Source: Idiomarina abyssalis
GTDB lineage: Bacteria > Pseudomonadota > Gammaproteobacteria > Enterobacterales > Alteromonadaceae
Direction of reading: 5' to 3'
Assembly: GCF_900116625.1 (NCBI RefSeq)
Contig: NZ_FPBE01000003.1
Location: 124,001-188,000 of the forward strand
DNA length: 64,000 bases
Below, piece by piece: positions 36,545 through 46,411 of this stretch. The position numbers were made by a program, and so were the translations under genes. The notes under the pieces were generated by a model that did no database searches, was not told the DNA's origin, and saw only the letters and a list, made by a program, of their open reading frames with translations. The stretch's first letter is position 1; every line of letters begins with the position of its first letter.

Positions 36545-37285
36545 ATGTCTCAGTATTGCTTTCTTATTCCTATTTATAATCACGATAAAACCATTACGGC
36601 AACGGTTGAGCGACTGCTGCCTTACGAGTTGCCAATTATTATTGTTGATGACGGCTCAAATGTTCATACCAAAGAAGTTCTGGCAACTTTAGCGGAAGAG
36701 CATAAGTCACTTGTACTACTGCACACGCTTCCCGAAAATAGTGGAAAAGGCGGGGCGGTTATGGCCGGCTTCCATTTGGCGGCTGAAGAAGGTTTTACTC
36801 ACGCGTTGCAAATAGACGCTGATGGCCAACATGACAGTAATGATATTCCTGAGTTTTTAGCTTTGTCGAAACAGAACCCCGGCGCGCTGATAAGCGGGTT
36901 TCCGCAGTATGATGACAGCATGCCGACCAGCCGACGCATTGGGCGCAAGATCACTCACTTTTGGGTGCACATCGAAACTTTATCGATGCAGATAAAGGAT
37001 ACTATGTGTGGTTTTCGGGTATATCCCTTGTACCAGACAGTGGGCTTAATAAAGCGTCGCGATATTGGCACACGCATGGACTTCGATATTGAAATTATGG
37101 TGCGCCTATACTGGGCCGGAACACCAGTTTTGTTTATTCCAACCAAGGTGATTTACCCACAAGGCGGACAGTCACACTTCAGAGCACTTCAGGATAACCT
37201 GAAAATTTCCTGGCTGCATACACGCTTGTTTTTTGGCATGTTGCCACGCATTCCGCTTTTATTACTGCGTAGGTTTAAACGTTAA
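36545..37285 (+). CDS. GT2 glycosyltransferase, APE cluster
   Basis: A 246-residue GT-A glycosyltransferase. The motifs IPIYNHDKTI, IIVDDGS and QIDADGQHD are typical of dolichyl-phosphate mannosyltransferase-like enzymes. It probably adds a sugar to the polyene or its lipid anchor. It starts one base after the dehydratase stop. Confidence 0.85.
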   Translation: MSQYCFLIPIYNHDKTITATVERLLPYELPIIIVDDGSNVHTKEVLATLAEEHKSLVLLHTLPENSGKGGAVMAGFHLAAEEGFTHALQIDADGQHDSNDIPEFLALSKQNPGALISGFPQYDDSMPTSRRIGRKITHFWVHIETLSMQIKDTMCGFRVYPLYQTVGLIKRRDIGTRMDFDIEIMVRLYWAGTPVLFIPTKVIYPQGGQSHFRALQDNLKISWLHTRLFFGMLPRIPLLLLRRFKR

Positions 37286-37287
37286 TT

Positions 37288-38232
37288 ATGGTGGAGAAGC
37301 ATTGGGCGAAAAAGAAAGAGCGCGGCAGCTACTGGGGCATCGTTATTGTTCTTCGAGCCTATCAGTACGGCGGCCACTGGTTAATGCGGCTGATTTTAGC
37401 GCCAGTGATCACTTACTTCTTTTTGACCGGAGGCGCTCCTCGCAGGGCGTCTCTGGACTTCCTTCGTCGTGTGCATTCATTTGCTGGTGAACAGTCTCCT
37501 TTTGTTGCCGAGCCGGGATGGCGCCAAAGTTGGTACCATTTTTGGCAGTTTGGCCTGCACGCTCTGGCAAAAATTGATGCCTGGGTCGGTAAGGTTTCTA
37601 AAAACCAGGTTCGTAACTGTGGTGACACCCACTTTGACGATTTAGAAAAACAACCTAAGGGCGGCATTCTTATCGGTAGTCACCTGGGTAACCTGGAGGT
37701 TGCGCGAGCGCTGGCTTCAAAAAAATATACCCGGCGCATGAATGTACTGGTGTTTACCCAACATGCGCAGTCGTTTAACCGCGCATTAAAAAACGTTAAC
37801 CCGAAAGTTGATATTGACCTTATTCAGGTGACCGACATTGATATGGGACTGACCATATTACTGAAAGAGCGCATTGAACAAGGTGAGTTTGTGGTCATTG
37901 TAGGGGACAGAACCTCGGTGACTCAGCCCGGGCAGACCATAGATCAGGAGTTTTTAGGTAAGCCGGCTGCATTTGCCTTAGGGCCCTGGATATTGGCCAG
38001 TGTGTTAGAATGCCCCGTATACTTTTTATTCTGCTTAAAGAACCCCGATGACGGACATTACGATTTATATCTCAACCATGCGTGTGACCAACTGAAGCTA
38101 CCGAGAAAAAGCAGGCGGGAGGCTTTGCAGCCAGTTCTGAAAGCTTACAGTGAAACACTGGAGAAATTAGCAATACGCTACCCTTATCAGTGGTTTAATT
38201 TTTTTGATTTCTGGAAGAAGGACAGTCAGTAG
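37288..38232 (+). CDS. LpxL-like acyltransferase, APE cluster
   Basis: A 314-residue member of the lipid A lauroyl/myristoyl acyltransferase family. A membrane-bound N-terminus is followed by the H-x4-E motif GSHLGNLE and VGDRTSVTQPGQ. It likely adds an acyl group to the polyene glycolipid. It begins two bases after the GT2 stop. Confidence 0.85.
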   Translation: MVEKHWAKKKERGSYWGIVIVLRAYQYGGHWLMRLILAPVITYFFLTGGAPRRASLDFLRRVHSFAGEQSPFVAEPGWRQSWYHFWQFGLHALAKIDAWVGKVSKNQVRNCGDTHFDDLEKQPKGGILIGSHLGNLEVARALASKKYTRRMNVLVFTQHAQSFNRALKNVNPKVDIDLIQVTDIDMGLTILLKERIEQGEFVVIVGDRTSVTQPGQTIDQEFLGKPAAFALGPWILASVLECPVYFLFCLKNPDDGHYDLYLNHACDQLKLPRKSRREALQPVLKAYSETLEKLAIRYPYQWFNFFDFWKKDSQ

Positions 38233-38233
38233 T

Positions 38234-39781
38234 ATGACGACATCGATTATAGCCTTTGGTGGCCGCCCGTTGACCATTAAAGACGTGGTAGAAATAGCCA
38301 ATGGCAAAGCGCAGGCCGCATTAAGCGATGCGCCGGAGTTTGTCGAAAAAGTCGATGCCGGTGTCCGTTTTCTGGATGAATTACTTGAGCAGGACGGTGT
38401 TATTTACGGCGTAACAACGGGGTATGGCGACAGCTGCACCGTAACGGTACCGGAGAACTTAGTTAATGAATTGCCCATTCACCTTACGCGTTTTCATGGT
38501 TGTGGCCTGGGAGATACCTTCGATGAGCAGGAAACCCGTGCCATTCTGGCAACGCGCTTAAGTTCGCTGGCTCAAGGTTATTCCGGTGTCAGCTGGGAGT
38601 TGTTGGAGCGCCTGGTGGTGATGCTGAACGAAAACATGCTACCGCTTATTCCAAAAGAAGGTAGCGTAGGTGCCAGCGGCGATCTAACGCCTTTGTCGTA
38701 CATTGCCGGTGCGCTTATTGGTGAGCGAGACGTGCGTTTTCGCGACAAAGTGATGAACAGTGCAGAAGCTTTTAAAGAGCTTGGCATGTCGGTTCACAAA
38801 CTGCGGCCTAAAGAAGGCCTGGCCATTATGAACGGTACTGCTGTAATGACTGCATTGGCTTGCCTGGCCTGGGACAGAGCGGAGTATCTAACCCGGTTAT
38901 CCAGCCGTATTACTTCTTTGGCGAGCATAGCCCTGGAAGGAAACAGTAACCATTTTGATGACCTGCTGTTTGCTGTAAAACCTCATAAAGGGCAGCAACA
39001 GGTCGCCAGCTGGATCCAGCAAGACCTGAACCATGTGGAGCACCCGAGAAATTCATCGCGCCTGCAGGACCGTTATTCCATTCGCTGCGCGCCTCATGTT
39101 ATCGGCGTATTGAAGGACAGTTTACCCTGGTTTCAAGAAACCATAGAAAATGAGTTAAACAGCGCCAATGACAACCCCATTATTGATGGTCTGGGAGAGC
39201 ACGTTCTGCATGGTGGGCATTTCTATGGCGGTCATATTGCTATGGTAATGGACTCGATGAAAACGGCTGTGGCGAACCTGGCGGACCTGCATGATCGGCA
39301 AATGGCGCTGCTGATGGACACGAAAATGAACCACGGCTTGCCCTCTAATTTGTCCGCGGCAGAAGGCGAGAGAACATCCATTAACCATGGCTTTAAAGCG
39401 GTGCAAATTGGCTGCTCAGCCTGGACCGCCGAGGCATTGAAATTAACCATGCCCGCCAGTGTCTTTTCGCGTTCAACTGAGTGTCATAACCAGGACAAAG
39501 TGAGCATGGGTACTATTGCTGCCCGTGACTGTATTCGTATTCTGGAGCTGACCGAACAGGTGGTTATCGCAACCTTGCTGGCAGCTTATCAAGGCGTTGA
39601 GTTGCGCAAGCGCATAGCAGAGAAGCCTGTGAGCCCATCGTCTGGTGTTGTTGAAATGCTTGAAAGCCTGGCCAGCCAGTTTGAGCTGCTGACGGAAGAC
39701 CGTCAGTTAGAGCCGGAGTTACGCTATTGGCTGACCCAGTTACGATTAAAAGTCTGGAACTTGTATCAGGAGCCAGCATGA
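38234..39781 (+). CDS. Aromatic amino acid ammonia-lyase (HAL/PAL/TAL family), APE cluster
   Basis: A 515-residue ammonia-lyase with the MIO-forming triad Ala147-Ser148-Gly149 (VGASGDLTPLSY), YGVTTGYGDSC near residue 58, and NDNPIIDG downstream. In aryl-polyene clusters it is expected to act on tyrosine or phenylalanine to give the aryl starter acid; histidine is the other family substrate, and the specificity cannot be settled here. It overlaps the thioesterase gene by four bases. Confidence 0.9.
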   Translation: MTTSIIAFGGRPLTIKDVVEIANGKAQAALSDAPEFVEKVDAGVRFLDELLEQDGVIYGVTTGYGDSCTVTVPENLVNELPIHLTRFHGCGLGDTFDEQETRAILATRLSSLAQGYSGVSWELLERLVVMLNENMLPLIPKEGSVGASGDLTPLSYIAGALIGERDVRFRDKVMNSAEAFKELGMSVHKLRPKEGLAIMNGTAVMTALACLAWDRAEYLTRLSSRITSLASIALEGNSNHFDDLLFAVKPHKGQQQVASWIQQDLNHVEHPRNSSRLQDRYSIRCAPHVIGVLKDSLPWFQETIENELNSANDNPIIDGLGEHVLHGGHFYGGHIAMVMDSMKTAVANLADLHDRQMALLMDTKMNHGLPSNLSAAEGERTSINHGFKAVQIGCSAWTAEALKLTMPASVFSRSTECHNQDKVSMGTIAARDCIRILELTEQVVIATLLAAYQGVELRKRIAEKPVSPSSGVVEMLESLASQFELLTEDRQLEPELRYWLTQLRLKVWNLYQEPA

Positions 39782-40188
39782 AACAAGCCAGTTTGATTAT
39801 TGATGTTCCCTTTTTCGATGTCGACGCCATGCACGTTGTCTGGCATGGGCATTACATAAAATACATTGAAATGGCGCGCAGCGAGTTGTTGCGTACCTTC
39901 AATTATGACTATCCGGATATGGAAGCCAATGGTCATTTGTGGCCAATTGTCGACTTACGCTTAAAGTACGTTGCGTCGGCTACTTACGGGCAGCACATTC
40001 GGGTAACTGCCACTCTGGCTGAGTGGGAACACCGACTGAAAATGAATTATGAAATTCGCTGTGTTGAGAGTAACGAGCTATTAACTAAAGCCACCAGTGT
40101 GCAGGTAGCCGTTTGTAGAAAAACGCGCGAAATGCTGTTTGAATCCCCTGATATTGTGTTTGAAAAGCTGGGGGTTGAGCGCTCATGA
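39778..40188 (+). CDS. Hotdog acyl-CoA thioesterase, APE cluster
   Basis: A 136-residue 4HBT-type thioesterase. The motif VDAMHVVWHGHYIKYIEMAR contains the Asp and His typical of the family. It may release or edit the aryl polyene acid. It overlaps both neighbours (ATGA with the lyase, ATGATG with the LolA-like gene). Confidence 0.85.
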   Translation: MKQASLIIDVPFFDVDAMHVVWHGHYIKYIEMARSELLRTFNYDYPDMEANGHLWPIVDLRLKYVASATYGQHIRVTATLAEWEHRLKMNYEIRCVESNELLTKATSVQVAVCRKTREMLFESPDIVFEKLGVERS

Positions 40189-40715
40189 TGCGTTTATTGG
40201 TGGCAACGGTGTTCTTTATGGTCTCAGCAGTTACTTCTGCCGAGGACGATAACACGTTGAAGGCGCTGTCGGCACTAGAGAAGCAATCAGAGCCGTTGCC
40301 GCTGTCGCTGGACTTCCAGCAGAAAAAACAGTTGTCAGGGCTGCCTAGGCCTTTGGTGAGCTCGGGGCAGCTGGATATTAGTACGGATGAAATTATCTGG
40401 ACAACCGAGCAACCCCAGCAGCAGAAGTTGACCATAAACCGTCAGGGCATTTTTGAGCAGGGTGGTGCGGAGTCGATAAGTGGCAGTGACACCATTGCGC
40501 AGTTGTTATTGGCTATTTTGCAACAGGATGAAGCGGTGCTTAAGCAGCAATTCAACCTGTCGGTAGAGCAAGAGTGCGTGGTGATGGTGCCAAAAGCAGA
40601 CACGCTGGCCAGTGTGATTGAAAAAATCCACAGCTGTGGAGATGATCGCGTTGAACTTGTGGAGTTGTTTGAGCAAAACGGTAACACCACCCGTATTGAA
40701 CTGAGCCAAAGGTAA
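40185..40715 (+). CDS. LolA-like outer-membrane lipoprotein carrier, APE cluster
   Basis: A 176-residue secreted protein; the signal peptide ends near residue 19. The mature domain has the LolA shape (LDFQQKKQLSGLPRPLVSSG, then strand-rich sequence). It likely carries the hydrophobic polyene lipid or a partner lipoprotein across the periplasm together with the MMPL transporter encoded next. Confidence 0.8.
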   Translation: MMRLLVATVFFMVSAVTSAEDDNTLKALSALEKQSEPLPLSLDFQQKKQLSGLPRPLVSSGQLDISTDEIIWTTEQPQQQKLTINRQGIFEQGGAESISGSDTIAQLLLAILQQDEAVLKQQFNLSVEQECVVMVPKADTLASVIEKIHSCGDDRVELVELFEQNGNTTRIELSQR

Positions 40716-40721
40716 CATGGA

Positions 40722-42950
40722 ATGAAAGGCGCACGCGCCGCTAGGGCGCCTCGATTACTGCTGCTGTTTGCTTTCATTGCTATTGTGGTATCGGGGCTTG
40801 TTATGCAGTTGCCGAATACGCAATGGAGCAGCAGTCTGGCAGATGCTCTGCCTAATGAAGTCTCTGATCTGCAGCGCAGCTATTTAAAAAGCCAGCAACC
40901 TAACTCGCAGCAATTGTTGCTGGGGTTTGAATCGCAGCAGCATTCCGAAAGTGAGATTCTCAAGGTTGTGCAGGAGCAGTTACGTCAGCTGTTCCACGTA
41001 GAACCCGCCCTACAGCTGGCTGAAATGACAAACCCAAAAGCGGTATTGTCATTTTATCAACAGCAGGCAGGACGACTAGCAACGTTTCGTGACAGGCAAA
41101 TGCTTGCAAGTGGTGACTATGAAGCGTTGATTGCTCGCGCCCAAAAAAACTTACAAAGTCCCGCTCCGGTTTTAACGCCGCTACAAAGCGACCCGCTATT
41201 ACTGACACAGCGCTTTATACAGCAATTACCAGACTTAATGCCGGGGTATGAGAGCCACGGCGGGCTTTATACTCGTTCGTCAGAATCAACCCGGCAGGTA
41301 TTGGTGCCGCTGCGTATTGCAGGCGATGCACTAAGCGTGAACCAGTCCGGGCAGTCCGTTAAGGCAATAAATGACTTTACCAGTAAAGTTATTGAGCAGT
41401 TGCCCGGTATTCAGCTCTATAAAAGTGGATTGCTTTTTCATTCCGATGCGGCAGCAAAACAGGCCAAAAAAGAAATGACCTGGTTTGGTGGGCTGTCTCT
41501 TCTGGTGGTACTGGCTCTGTTACTCTGGGTTTTCCGTTCGGGGCAGCAGTTGTTCTATACGCTGCTGTTGCTGGGTGTGTCGGCAGCGACGGGTCTATTG
41601 GTCACTTTGTTACTAAGCTCCCGGCCGCATGTGCTGATGCTGGTGTTTGCGACCAGCTTTATCGGCCTGTGCATTGACTACGTTATTCATGGCTTTATTG
41701 CCCGCAGTCATGGGAAAACGGCCTGGTCAGCACTGAAGCCGGCTTTATGGCTCAGCGGTTTAACCACTGTTTTAGGTTATGTCTTACTTCTGCTGCTGCC
41801 TTTACCTTTATTGCAGCAATTAGGCATTTTTATGGCAGTGGCTTTAATCACTGCTATGACTCTGGTGGTGACGACGTTGCCATGGTTGCCGGAGCCAAAA
41901 GAGCCTGCCCCACGCTGGCAGCAGTTCTGCCTCAATATGACCAAGCTTTACCGGCAGATGCGTAACAGAACCACAACACATTGGTTAAGTGCTATGGCTC
42001 TAACCACACTGGGCCTGCTGGTGTGGTCATTTACCGCTAATGACAACGTCCGGTTACTGGCCAGTTCACCGGAGTCGTTGCTGCAGCAGGAAAACCATTT
42101 GCGGGAAACCACCGACTTTTATTTTCAGCCCGATGTACTGTTGGTGGCTGGCGAAACGAAGCAGCAAGCGCTAGAGCGTACCGGTGACTTAGCCAACTTG
42201 AACGGCAGCGTCAGTCTTTACGATTACGTGTTGCCGGTGTCAGAACAGCAACAAGTGGTGGAAGGTCAGCAAAGCCTTTTTAAAAGCCAGGCCGGCGAAG
42301 GCTATCTGCAATGGTTGGGTATCGACGCGCCTGCATTCAACGGCGCCCCCCAGAAACACCCTTTAGAAAACCAGTTCTTATACCCAGCCGAAGCAGGCTG
42401 GATGAGCGTTGTCCGGCTAAAACAGCCATTTAGTTCGGGGGATATTAAAGAGATACCAGGCAGACTGGAGCATTTTAACCCCATTGAGCATGCATCAGAC
42501 GCATTGACCGAGTATCGGCATTCCATGCAGCTATGGCTCATTGCTTTACTGATCGTTTCTTTACCCATACTGGCGCTATTTTTACGCTCACAACAGAGTC
42601 ATAAGCAGCGTGTTCAGGCGGCATGGCAGGTTACCTGTGTTATGACGCTGTCGGTCGCAACAGCGTTGCTGCTGGCTCAGCTAATACAACCTCTGAACTT
42701 GTTTCATTGTATTGGCGCTATGTTTGTATTGGTGCTCAGTATCGACTACGGCGTTTTCTGCGCCGGCCGTTTAAAGCGACAGCATGCGCTGCAGGCCATT
42801 TATCTGTCAGCTTTCACTACCATGGTGGCTTTTGGTGCATTAAGTTTCAGCTCAACGCCAGCCATTGCTGCTTTCGGTATTATTGTTTTAATTGGGGTCT
42901 TTATGAGTGCCCTGTTCAGTCCGTTGATAATAGAGTCGCCTGATAGCTAA
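40722..42950 (+). CDS. MMPL/RND-type lipid exporter, APE cluster
   Basis: A 742-residue inner-membrane transporter with two halves, each of one membrane helix, a periplasmic domain and five more helices. FIGLCIDYVIHGF in the first half and VLSIDYGVFCAG in the second hold the conserved Asp-Tyr of MMPL proteins. It probably moves the aryl polyene lipid out of the inner membrane. Confidence 0.9.
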   Translation: MKGARAARAPRLLLLFAFIAIVVSGLVMQLPNTQWSSSLADALPNEVSDLQRSYLKSQQPNSQQLLLGFESQQHSESEILKVVQEQLRQLFHVEPALQLAEMTNPKAVLSFYQQQAGRLATFRDRQMLASGDYEALIARAQKNLQSPAPVLTPLQSDPLLLTQRFIQQLPDLMPGYESHGGLYTRSSESTRQVLVPLRIAGDALSVNQSGQSVKAINDFTSKVIEQLPGIQLYKSGLLFHSDAAAKQAKKEMTWFGGLSLLVVLALLLWVFRSGQQLFYTLLLLGVSAATGLLVTLLLSSRPHVLMLVFATSFIGLCIDYVIHGFIARSHGKTAWSALKPALWLSGLTTVLGYVLLLLLPLPLLQQLGIFMAVALITAMTLVVTTLPWLPEPKEPAPRWQQFCLNMTKLYRQMRNRTTTHWLSAMALTTLGLLVWSFTANDNVRLLASSPESLLQQENHLRETTDFYFQPDVLLVAGETKQQALERTGDLANLNGSVSLYDYVLPVSEQQQVVEGQQSLFKSQAGEGYLQWLGIDAPAFNGAPQKHPLENQFLYPAEAGWMSVVRLKQPFSSGDIKEIPGRLEHFNPIEHASDALTEYRHSMQLWLIALLIVSLPILALFLRSQQSHKQRVQAAWQVTCVMTLSVATALLLAQLIQPLNLFHCIGAMFVLVLSIDYGVFCAGRLKRQHALQAIYLSAFTTMVAFGALSFSSTPAIAAFGIIVLIGVFMSALFSPLIIESPDS

Positions 42951-42960
42951 GGAAAGAATC

Positions 42961-44196
42961 ATGCAGGAATCGGTTTATGATGTGGTAATTATTGGTGCAG
43001 GGCCCGCAGGGGCAACTGCTGCCGCCATGTTGGCAAAGGCTGGAAAGCGTGTGTTGGTGGTTGAGAAGCAGGAGTTTCCGCGATTTTCTATTGGCGAAAG
43101 CCTGCTGCCCCAGTGCATGACCTTTATTGAAGAAGCCGGGTTGCTGGACACGGTGCTGGAAAACGCAGAGCGGCTGGGGTTCCAGTACAAGGAAGGTGCC
43201 GCTTTTTATTATAACGGCAATAAAGTGGACTTTGACTTCCGCAAAAAATCCAGTAAAGGACCGGGCACCACTTATCAGGTGAAACGTGAGCATTTTGATC
43301 AGTTACTGGCGCAGGGCGCCGCAGAGAAAGGTGCTGAAGTCCGACACTGTATTGCGCTGGAAGCCATTGATTTTAGTGACCCGGATGCGGTTAAATTGAG
43401 TTTATCCAGCACCACCGGGAAGACAGAAGCAAAAGCTCGTTTTGTGCTGGATGCCAGTGGCTTTGGTCGAGTACTGCCGCGCTTATTGTCGTTAGAGTCG
43501 CCGTCGGACTTTCCCGTGCGCCAGGCCGTTTTCTGTCATGTGAAATCTGAACTTACCGGTGGACACTTCGACCGAACTAAAATCCTCATCACGGTGCACC
43601 CACGGAACCCTGAAGTTTGGTACTGGCTCATTCCTTTTGCAGATGGTACCGCCAGTATTGGTGTTGTTGGTGCCAGTGAGTACTTTGCAGAAAATGACAG
43701 CGAAAAAGAAGCGCTGTGGAAATTGGTGGCAGACGAGCCTTACCTGCTTGAAGTGTTAGGCGAATACAAGGTAGTTCGTGCTGAACAGCGTATTACTGGC
43801 TATTCAGCCAATGTGGATCGTCTATATGGCGACCGGTTTGCGTTGCTCGGTAACGCCGGTGAATTTTTAGACCCGGTTTTTTCTTCGGGGGTGACCATTG
43901 CAATGCAGTCTTCATCGCTGGCGGTGCCGTTGGTGTTAAAAGAGCTGAATAACGAACCCCAGGACTGGCAGAAGCAATACAGTGACCCTTTGCGTGTGGG
44001 TATCACAACCTTTCGCACTTTTGTAAAGGGTTGGTATGATACCCGCTTTCAGGATGTCATTTTTTATCCTGACCAGCAGCAACAGGTGAAAGCGATGATT
44101 TGCTCAATTCTGGCTGGCTACGCATGGGATACCAACAACCCTTATGTTCGCGATAGCGAGCGGCGCTTGAACGTATTGGCGGAGCTATGCAGCTAG
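42961..44196 (+). CDS. FAD-dependent oxidoreductase, APE cluster
   Basis: A 411-residue flavoprotein of the geranylgeranyl reductase / tryptophan halogenase group. The dinucleotide motif IGAGPAGATAA (residues 11-21), the SIGESLLPQC motif and a later GDRFALLGNAGEFLDPVFSSG are visible. It may hydroxylate or reduce the aryl head or the chain. Its end overlaps the next gene by ten bases. Confidence 0.88.
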   Translation: MQESVYDVVIIGAGPAGATAAAMLAKAGKRVLVVEKQEFPRFSIGESLLPQCMTFIEEAGLLDTVLENAERLGFQYKEGAAFYYNGNKVDFDFRKKSSKGPGTTYQVKREHFDQLLAQGAAEKGAEVRHCIALEAIDFSDPDAVKLSLSSTTGKTEAKARFVLDASGFGRVLPRLLSLESPSDFPVRQAVFCHVKSELTGGHFDRTKILITVHPRNPEVWYWLIPFADGTASIGVVGASEYFAENDSEKEALWKLVADEPYLLEVLGEYKVVRAEQRITGYSANVDRLYGDRFALLGNAGEFLDPVFSSGVTIAMQSSSLAVPLVLKELNNEPQDWQKQYSDPLRVGITTFRTFVKGWYDTRFQDVIFYPDQQQQVKAMICSILAGYAWDTNNPYVRDSERRLNVLAELCS

Positions 44197-44780
44197 TATC
44201 TTTTAAAGGCGTTTTCTTACTACTGGTAATGACCATCCTTGCCGGTTGTCAGTCGTTGGGTGGGCATTCCGTTCAGGTGCCTGTTGCCGACGGGAGTTAC
44301 CAACTGCAGCACAGCTGGCCGGAAAAGCCTGTGCAGCTATGGCAGAAAGTAGAGTGGCAAAAAGGGCAGCAGCAACGCACTTTTATGGTTTCGGCTGTTT
44401 TTGGTAATGAGCGACTGTTGTTGGTTGCGTTGTCTCCACTTGGACATGAATTATTTCGCAGCGAGATTACTCAAGCGAACGGACTGAGCTTTAAGGGCAG
44501 TGAAGCTTTTGACGATGCGCGCCTGGCTCTGCAGGTATGGGCAGATTTGCAAATGGCGCTGTGGCCGCTCGATTTTGTTAATTCAAATTTAGACGGTATG
44601 AGCTTACAGACCACCCAGACAAAACGTGAACTTTGGCATAACGGCCAGTTGCTATGGTCAGCAGCTAATGACGATGCCAGTCTGCAACGGGTTATTCAGA
44701 ATAAATCCATGGGTTATCAATTGGTGATAACAACCCTAGAGTATGAGCTATTAGAAACTGATGACAGTAACACTGAGTGA
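44187..44780 (+). CDS. DUF3261 lipoprotein, APE cluster
   Basis: A 197-residue lipoprotein with lipobox LAGC (Cys21). The mature protein matches the DUF3261 family, usually encoded in aryl-polyene clusters and thought to act as an outer-membrane acceptor partner of the LolA-like carrier. It overlaps the ketosynthase gene by 20 bases. Confidence 0.8.
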   Translation: MQLVSFKGVFLLLVMTILAGCQSLGGHSVQVPVADGSYQLQHSWPEKPVQLWQKVEWQKGQQQRTFMVSAVFGNERLLLVALSPLGHELFRSEITQANGLSFKGSEAFDDARLALQVWADLQMALWPLDFVNSNLDGMSLQTTQTKRELWHNGQLLWSAANDDASLQRVIQNKSMGYQLVITTLEYELLETDDSNTE

Positions 44781-45966
44781 ACCGGGCGCTATTTGTGCGT
44801 CGGGCCACAATTGCGAGACCATTTGGCAGGCTGCGCTAACGGGCGAGCAGGCCGGCTTGAGGGCGTCTGCTTTCGTTACCAACGATGGCACCTCGCTATT
44901 TGCCGGGCAGGTAGCGGATGACAAACTGCCAAATATAGACAGCCTGCCGCCGGCAATGCGAACCCGGAATAATCAGTTGGTTGCGGCGGCCTTACAGCAA
45001 ATTAAAGAGCCACTGCAGGCGCTGATAAATAAGCTGGGCTCTGATCGAGTAGGCGTGATTCTGGGCACCAGTACATCGGGCATAGCTTCGGGTGAAGAAG
45101 CGTTAGCACATGACGAAACAAAAGGTGGCCTGCCTGACTCGTTTTATTACGCAATGCAGGAAATGCTCGCACCGGCAGAATGTGTTGCTGAATTAATGGG
45201 TATTACCGGTCCGGTTTACAGCCTTTCTACGGCCTGTTCGTCCAGTGCACGTGCTTTTATGAGTGGCCGCTCTTTATTGCGCTCAGGTATGGTCGATGCA
45301 GTGGTTGTTGGCGGTATTGATTCTCTTTGTCAGCTGACTTTAAATGGTTTTAAAGCGCTGGAGTCGACGTCGACGGGGCGCTGTAACCCCTTTAGCGCGA
45401 ATCGCGATGGTATTACTATTGGTGAAGCTGCCGGGTTATTTATAGCAACTCGTACAGAAGACAATTTACAACCGTCCTTGGTAACTTTAACTGGTGCCTG
45501 CGCTACGTCCGATGCTCATCATATGTCCGCACCACACCCTGAAGGGCGTGGCGCTCTAGCGGCTATGCAGGGGGCGTTGTCAGATGCTGAACTGAGTGCC
45601 GAGCAGCTTAGCTACATCAACCTGCATGGCACGGCGACACCACTGAACGACAAAATGGAAGCTTTTGCAGTAAATGAACTGGGGGCTGCGCAGGTTCCGG
45701 CCAGTTCTACAAAGGCGCTGACCGGGCATACCTTAGGTGCCGCCGGTGCTATTGAAGCGGTGTTCTGCTGGCTGGCGCTGACCAGGCAAAACGGGCTGCC
45801 AAAGCATGCCTGGGATGGTGTCAAAGATTCGGATATAACGGATATCAACTTATATCAGGGCGATTCATGGCAGACCCCTTTTGAGCATTGTCTGAGTAAC
45901 TCCTTTGCCTTTGGCGGAAACAATGTGTCTCTCGTGTTTAGCAGAGGAAAGCAACATGGCGCATAA
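44761..45966 (+). CDS. Beta-ketoacyl-ACP synthase, APE cluster
   Basis: A 401-residue condensing enzyme with the full Cys-His-His set: STACSSSARAF, LHGTATPLND and ALTGHTLGAAGAIEA. It adds malonyl units to the growing chain. It overlaps the dehydratase gene by 11 bases and may pair with the chain length factor or with the second ketosynthase. Confidence 0.92.
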   Translation: MTVTLSEPGAICASGHNCETIWQAALTGEQAGLRASAFVTNDGTSLFAGQVADDKLPNIDSLPPAMRTRNNQLVAAALQQIKEPLQALINKLGSDRVGVILGTSTSGIASGEEALAHDETKGGLPDSFYYAMQEMLAPAECVAELMGITGPVYSLSTACSSSARAFMSGRSLLRSGMVDAVVVGGIDSLCQLTLNGFKALESTSTGRCNPFSANRDGITIGEAAGLFIATRTEDNLQPSLVTLTGACATSDAHHMSAPHPEGRGALAAMQGALSDAELSAEQLSYINLHGTATPLNDKMEAFAVNELGAAQVPASSTKALTGHTLGAAGAIEAVFCWLALTRQNGLPKHAWDGVKDSDITDINLYQGDSWQTPFEHCLSNSFAFGGNNVSLVFSRGKQHGA

Positions 45967-46411
45967 TTTAGACGAGCTGATTAAGCACCAACCCCCCATG
46001 CGGCTGATTGATGAGCTGTGCTGGGCTGAACCCGGCAAGGGACAGTGTCGGCTAACGGTCAGTAGCGATAATTTGTTTTACAGCGAATCTCTTCAGGGCT
46101 TGCCAGCACATGTGGGCATTGAACTTATGGCGCAAAGCATCGCCGCTGTTGCGGGATACCAGCATAAAGAAGCCGGTGGTGAAATTAAGCTGGGCTTTCT
46201 ACTGGGAAGCCGAAAATATCAGTGCGATATTGCCAGTTTCAAACTGGGCGAACGATACGATGTGTTCGTTGAAGAACTGCATGTTGAGTCGTCAGGGCTG
46301 AGTGTTTTTGCGTGTGACATTCGCCATGGCGATAAGGTGATTGCACAAGCCCGGCTGAATGTTTATCAGCCACCGGATGAAAACGCATTTATAGAGGAAA
46401 ATTATGGTTGA
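45956..46411 (+). CDS. ApeP-like hotdog dehydratase, APE cluster
   Basis: A 151-residue hotdog protein of the 3-hydroxydecanoyl-ACP dehydratase type (HQPPMRLIDEL, LPAHVGIELMAQSIAAVAGY). With the dehydratase at 36187 it gives the two dehydratase activities usual for aryl polyenes. It overlaps the ketosynthase before and the reductase after it. Confidence 0.85.
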   Translation: MAHNLDELIKHQPPMRLIDELCWAEPGKGQCRLTVSSDNLFYSESLQGLPAHVGIELMAQSIAAVAGYQHKEAGGEIKLGFLLGSRKYQCDIASFKLGERYDVFVEELHVESSGLSVFACDIRHGDKVIAQARLNVYQPPDENAFIEENYG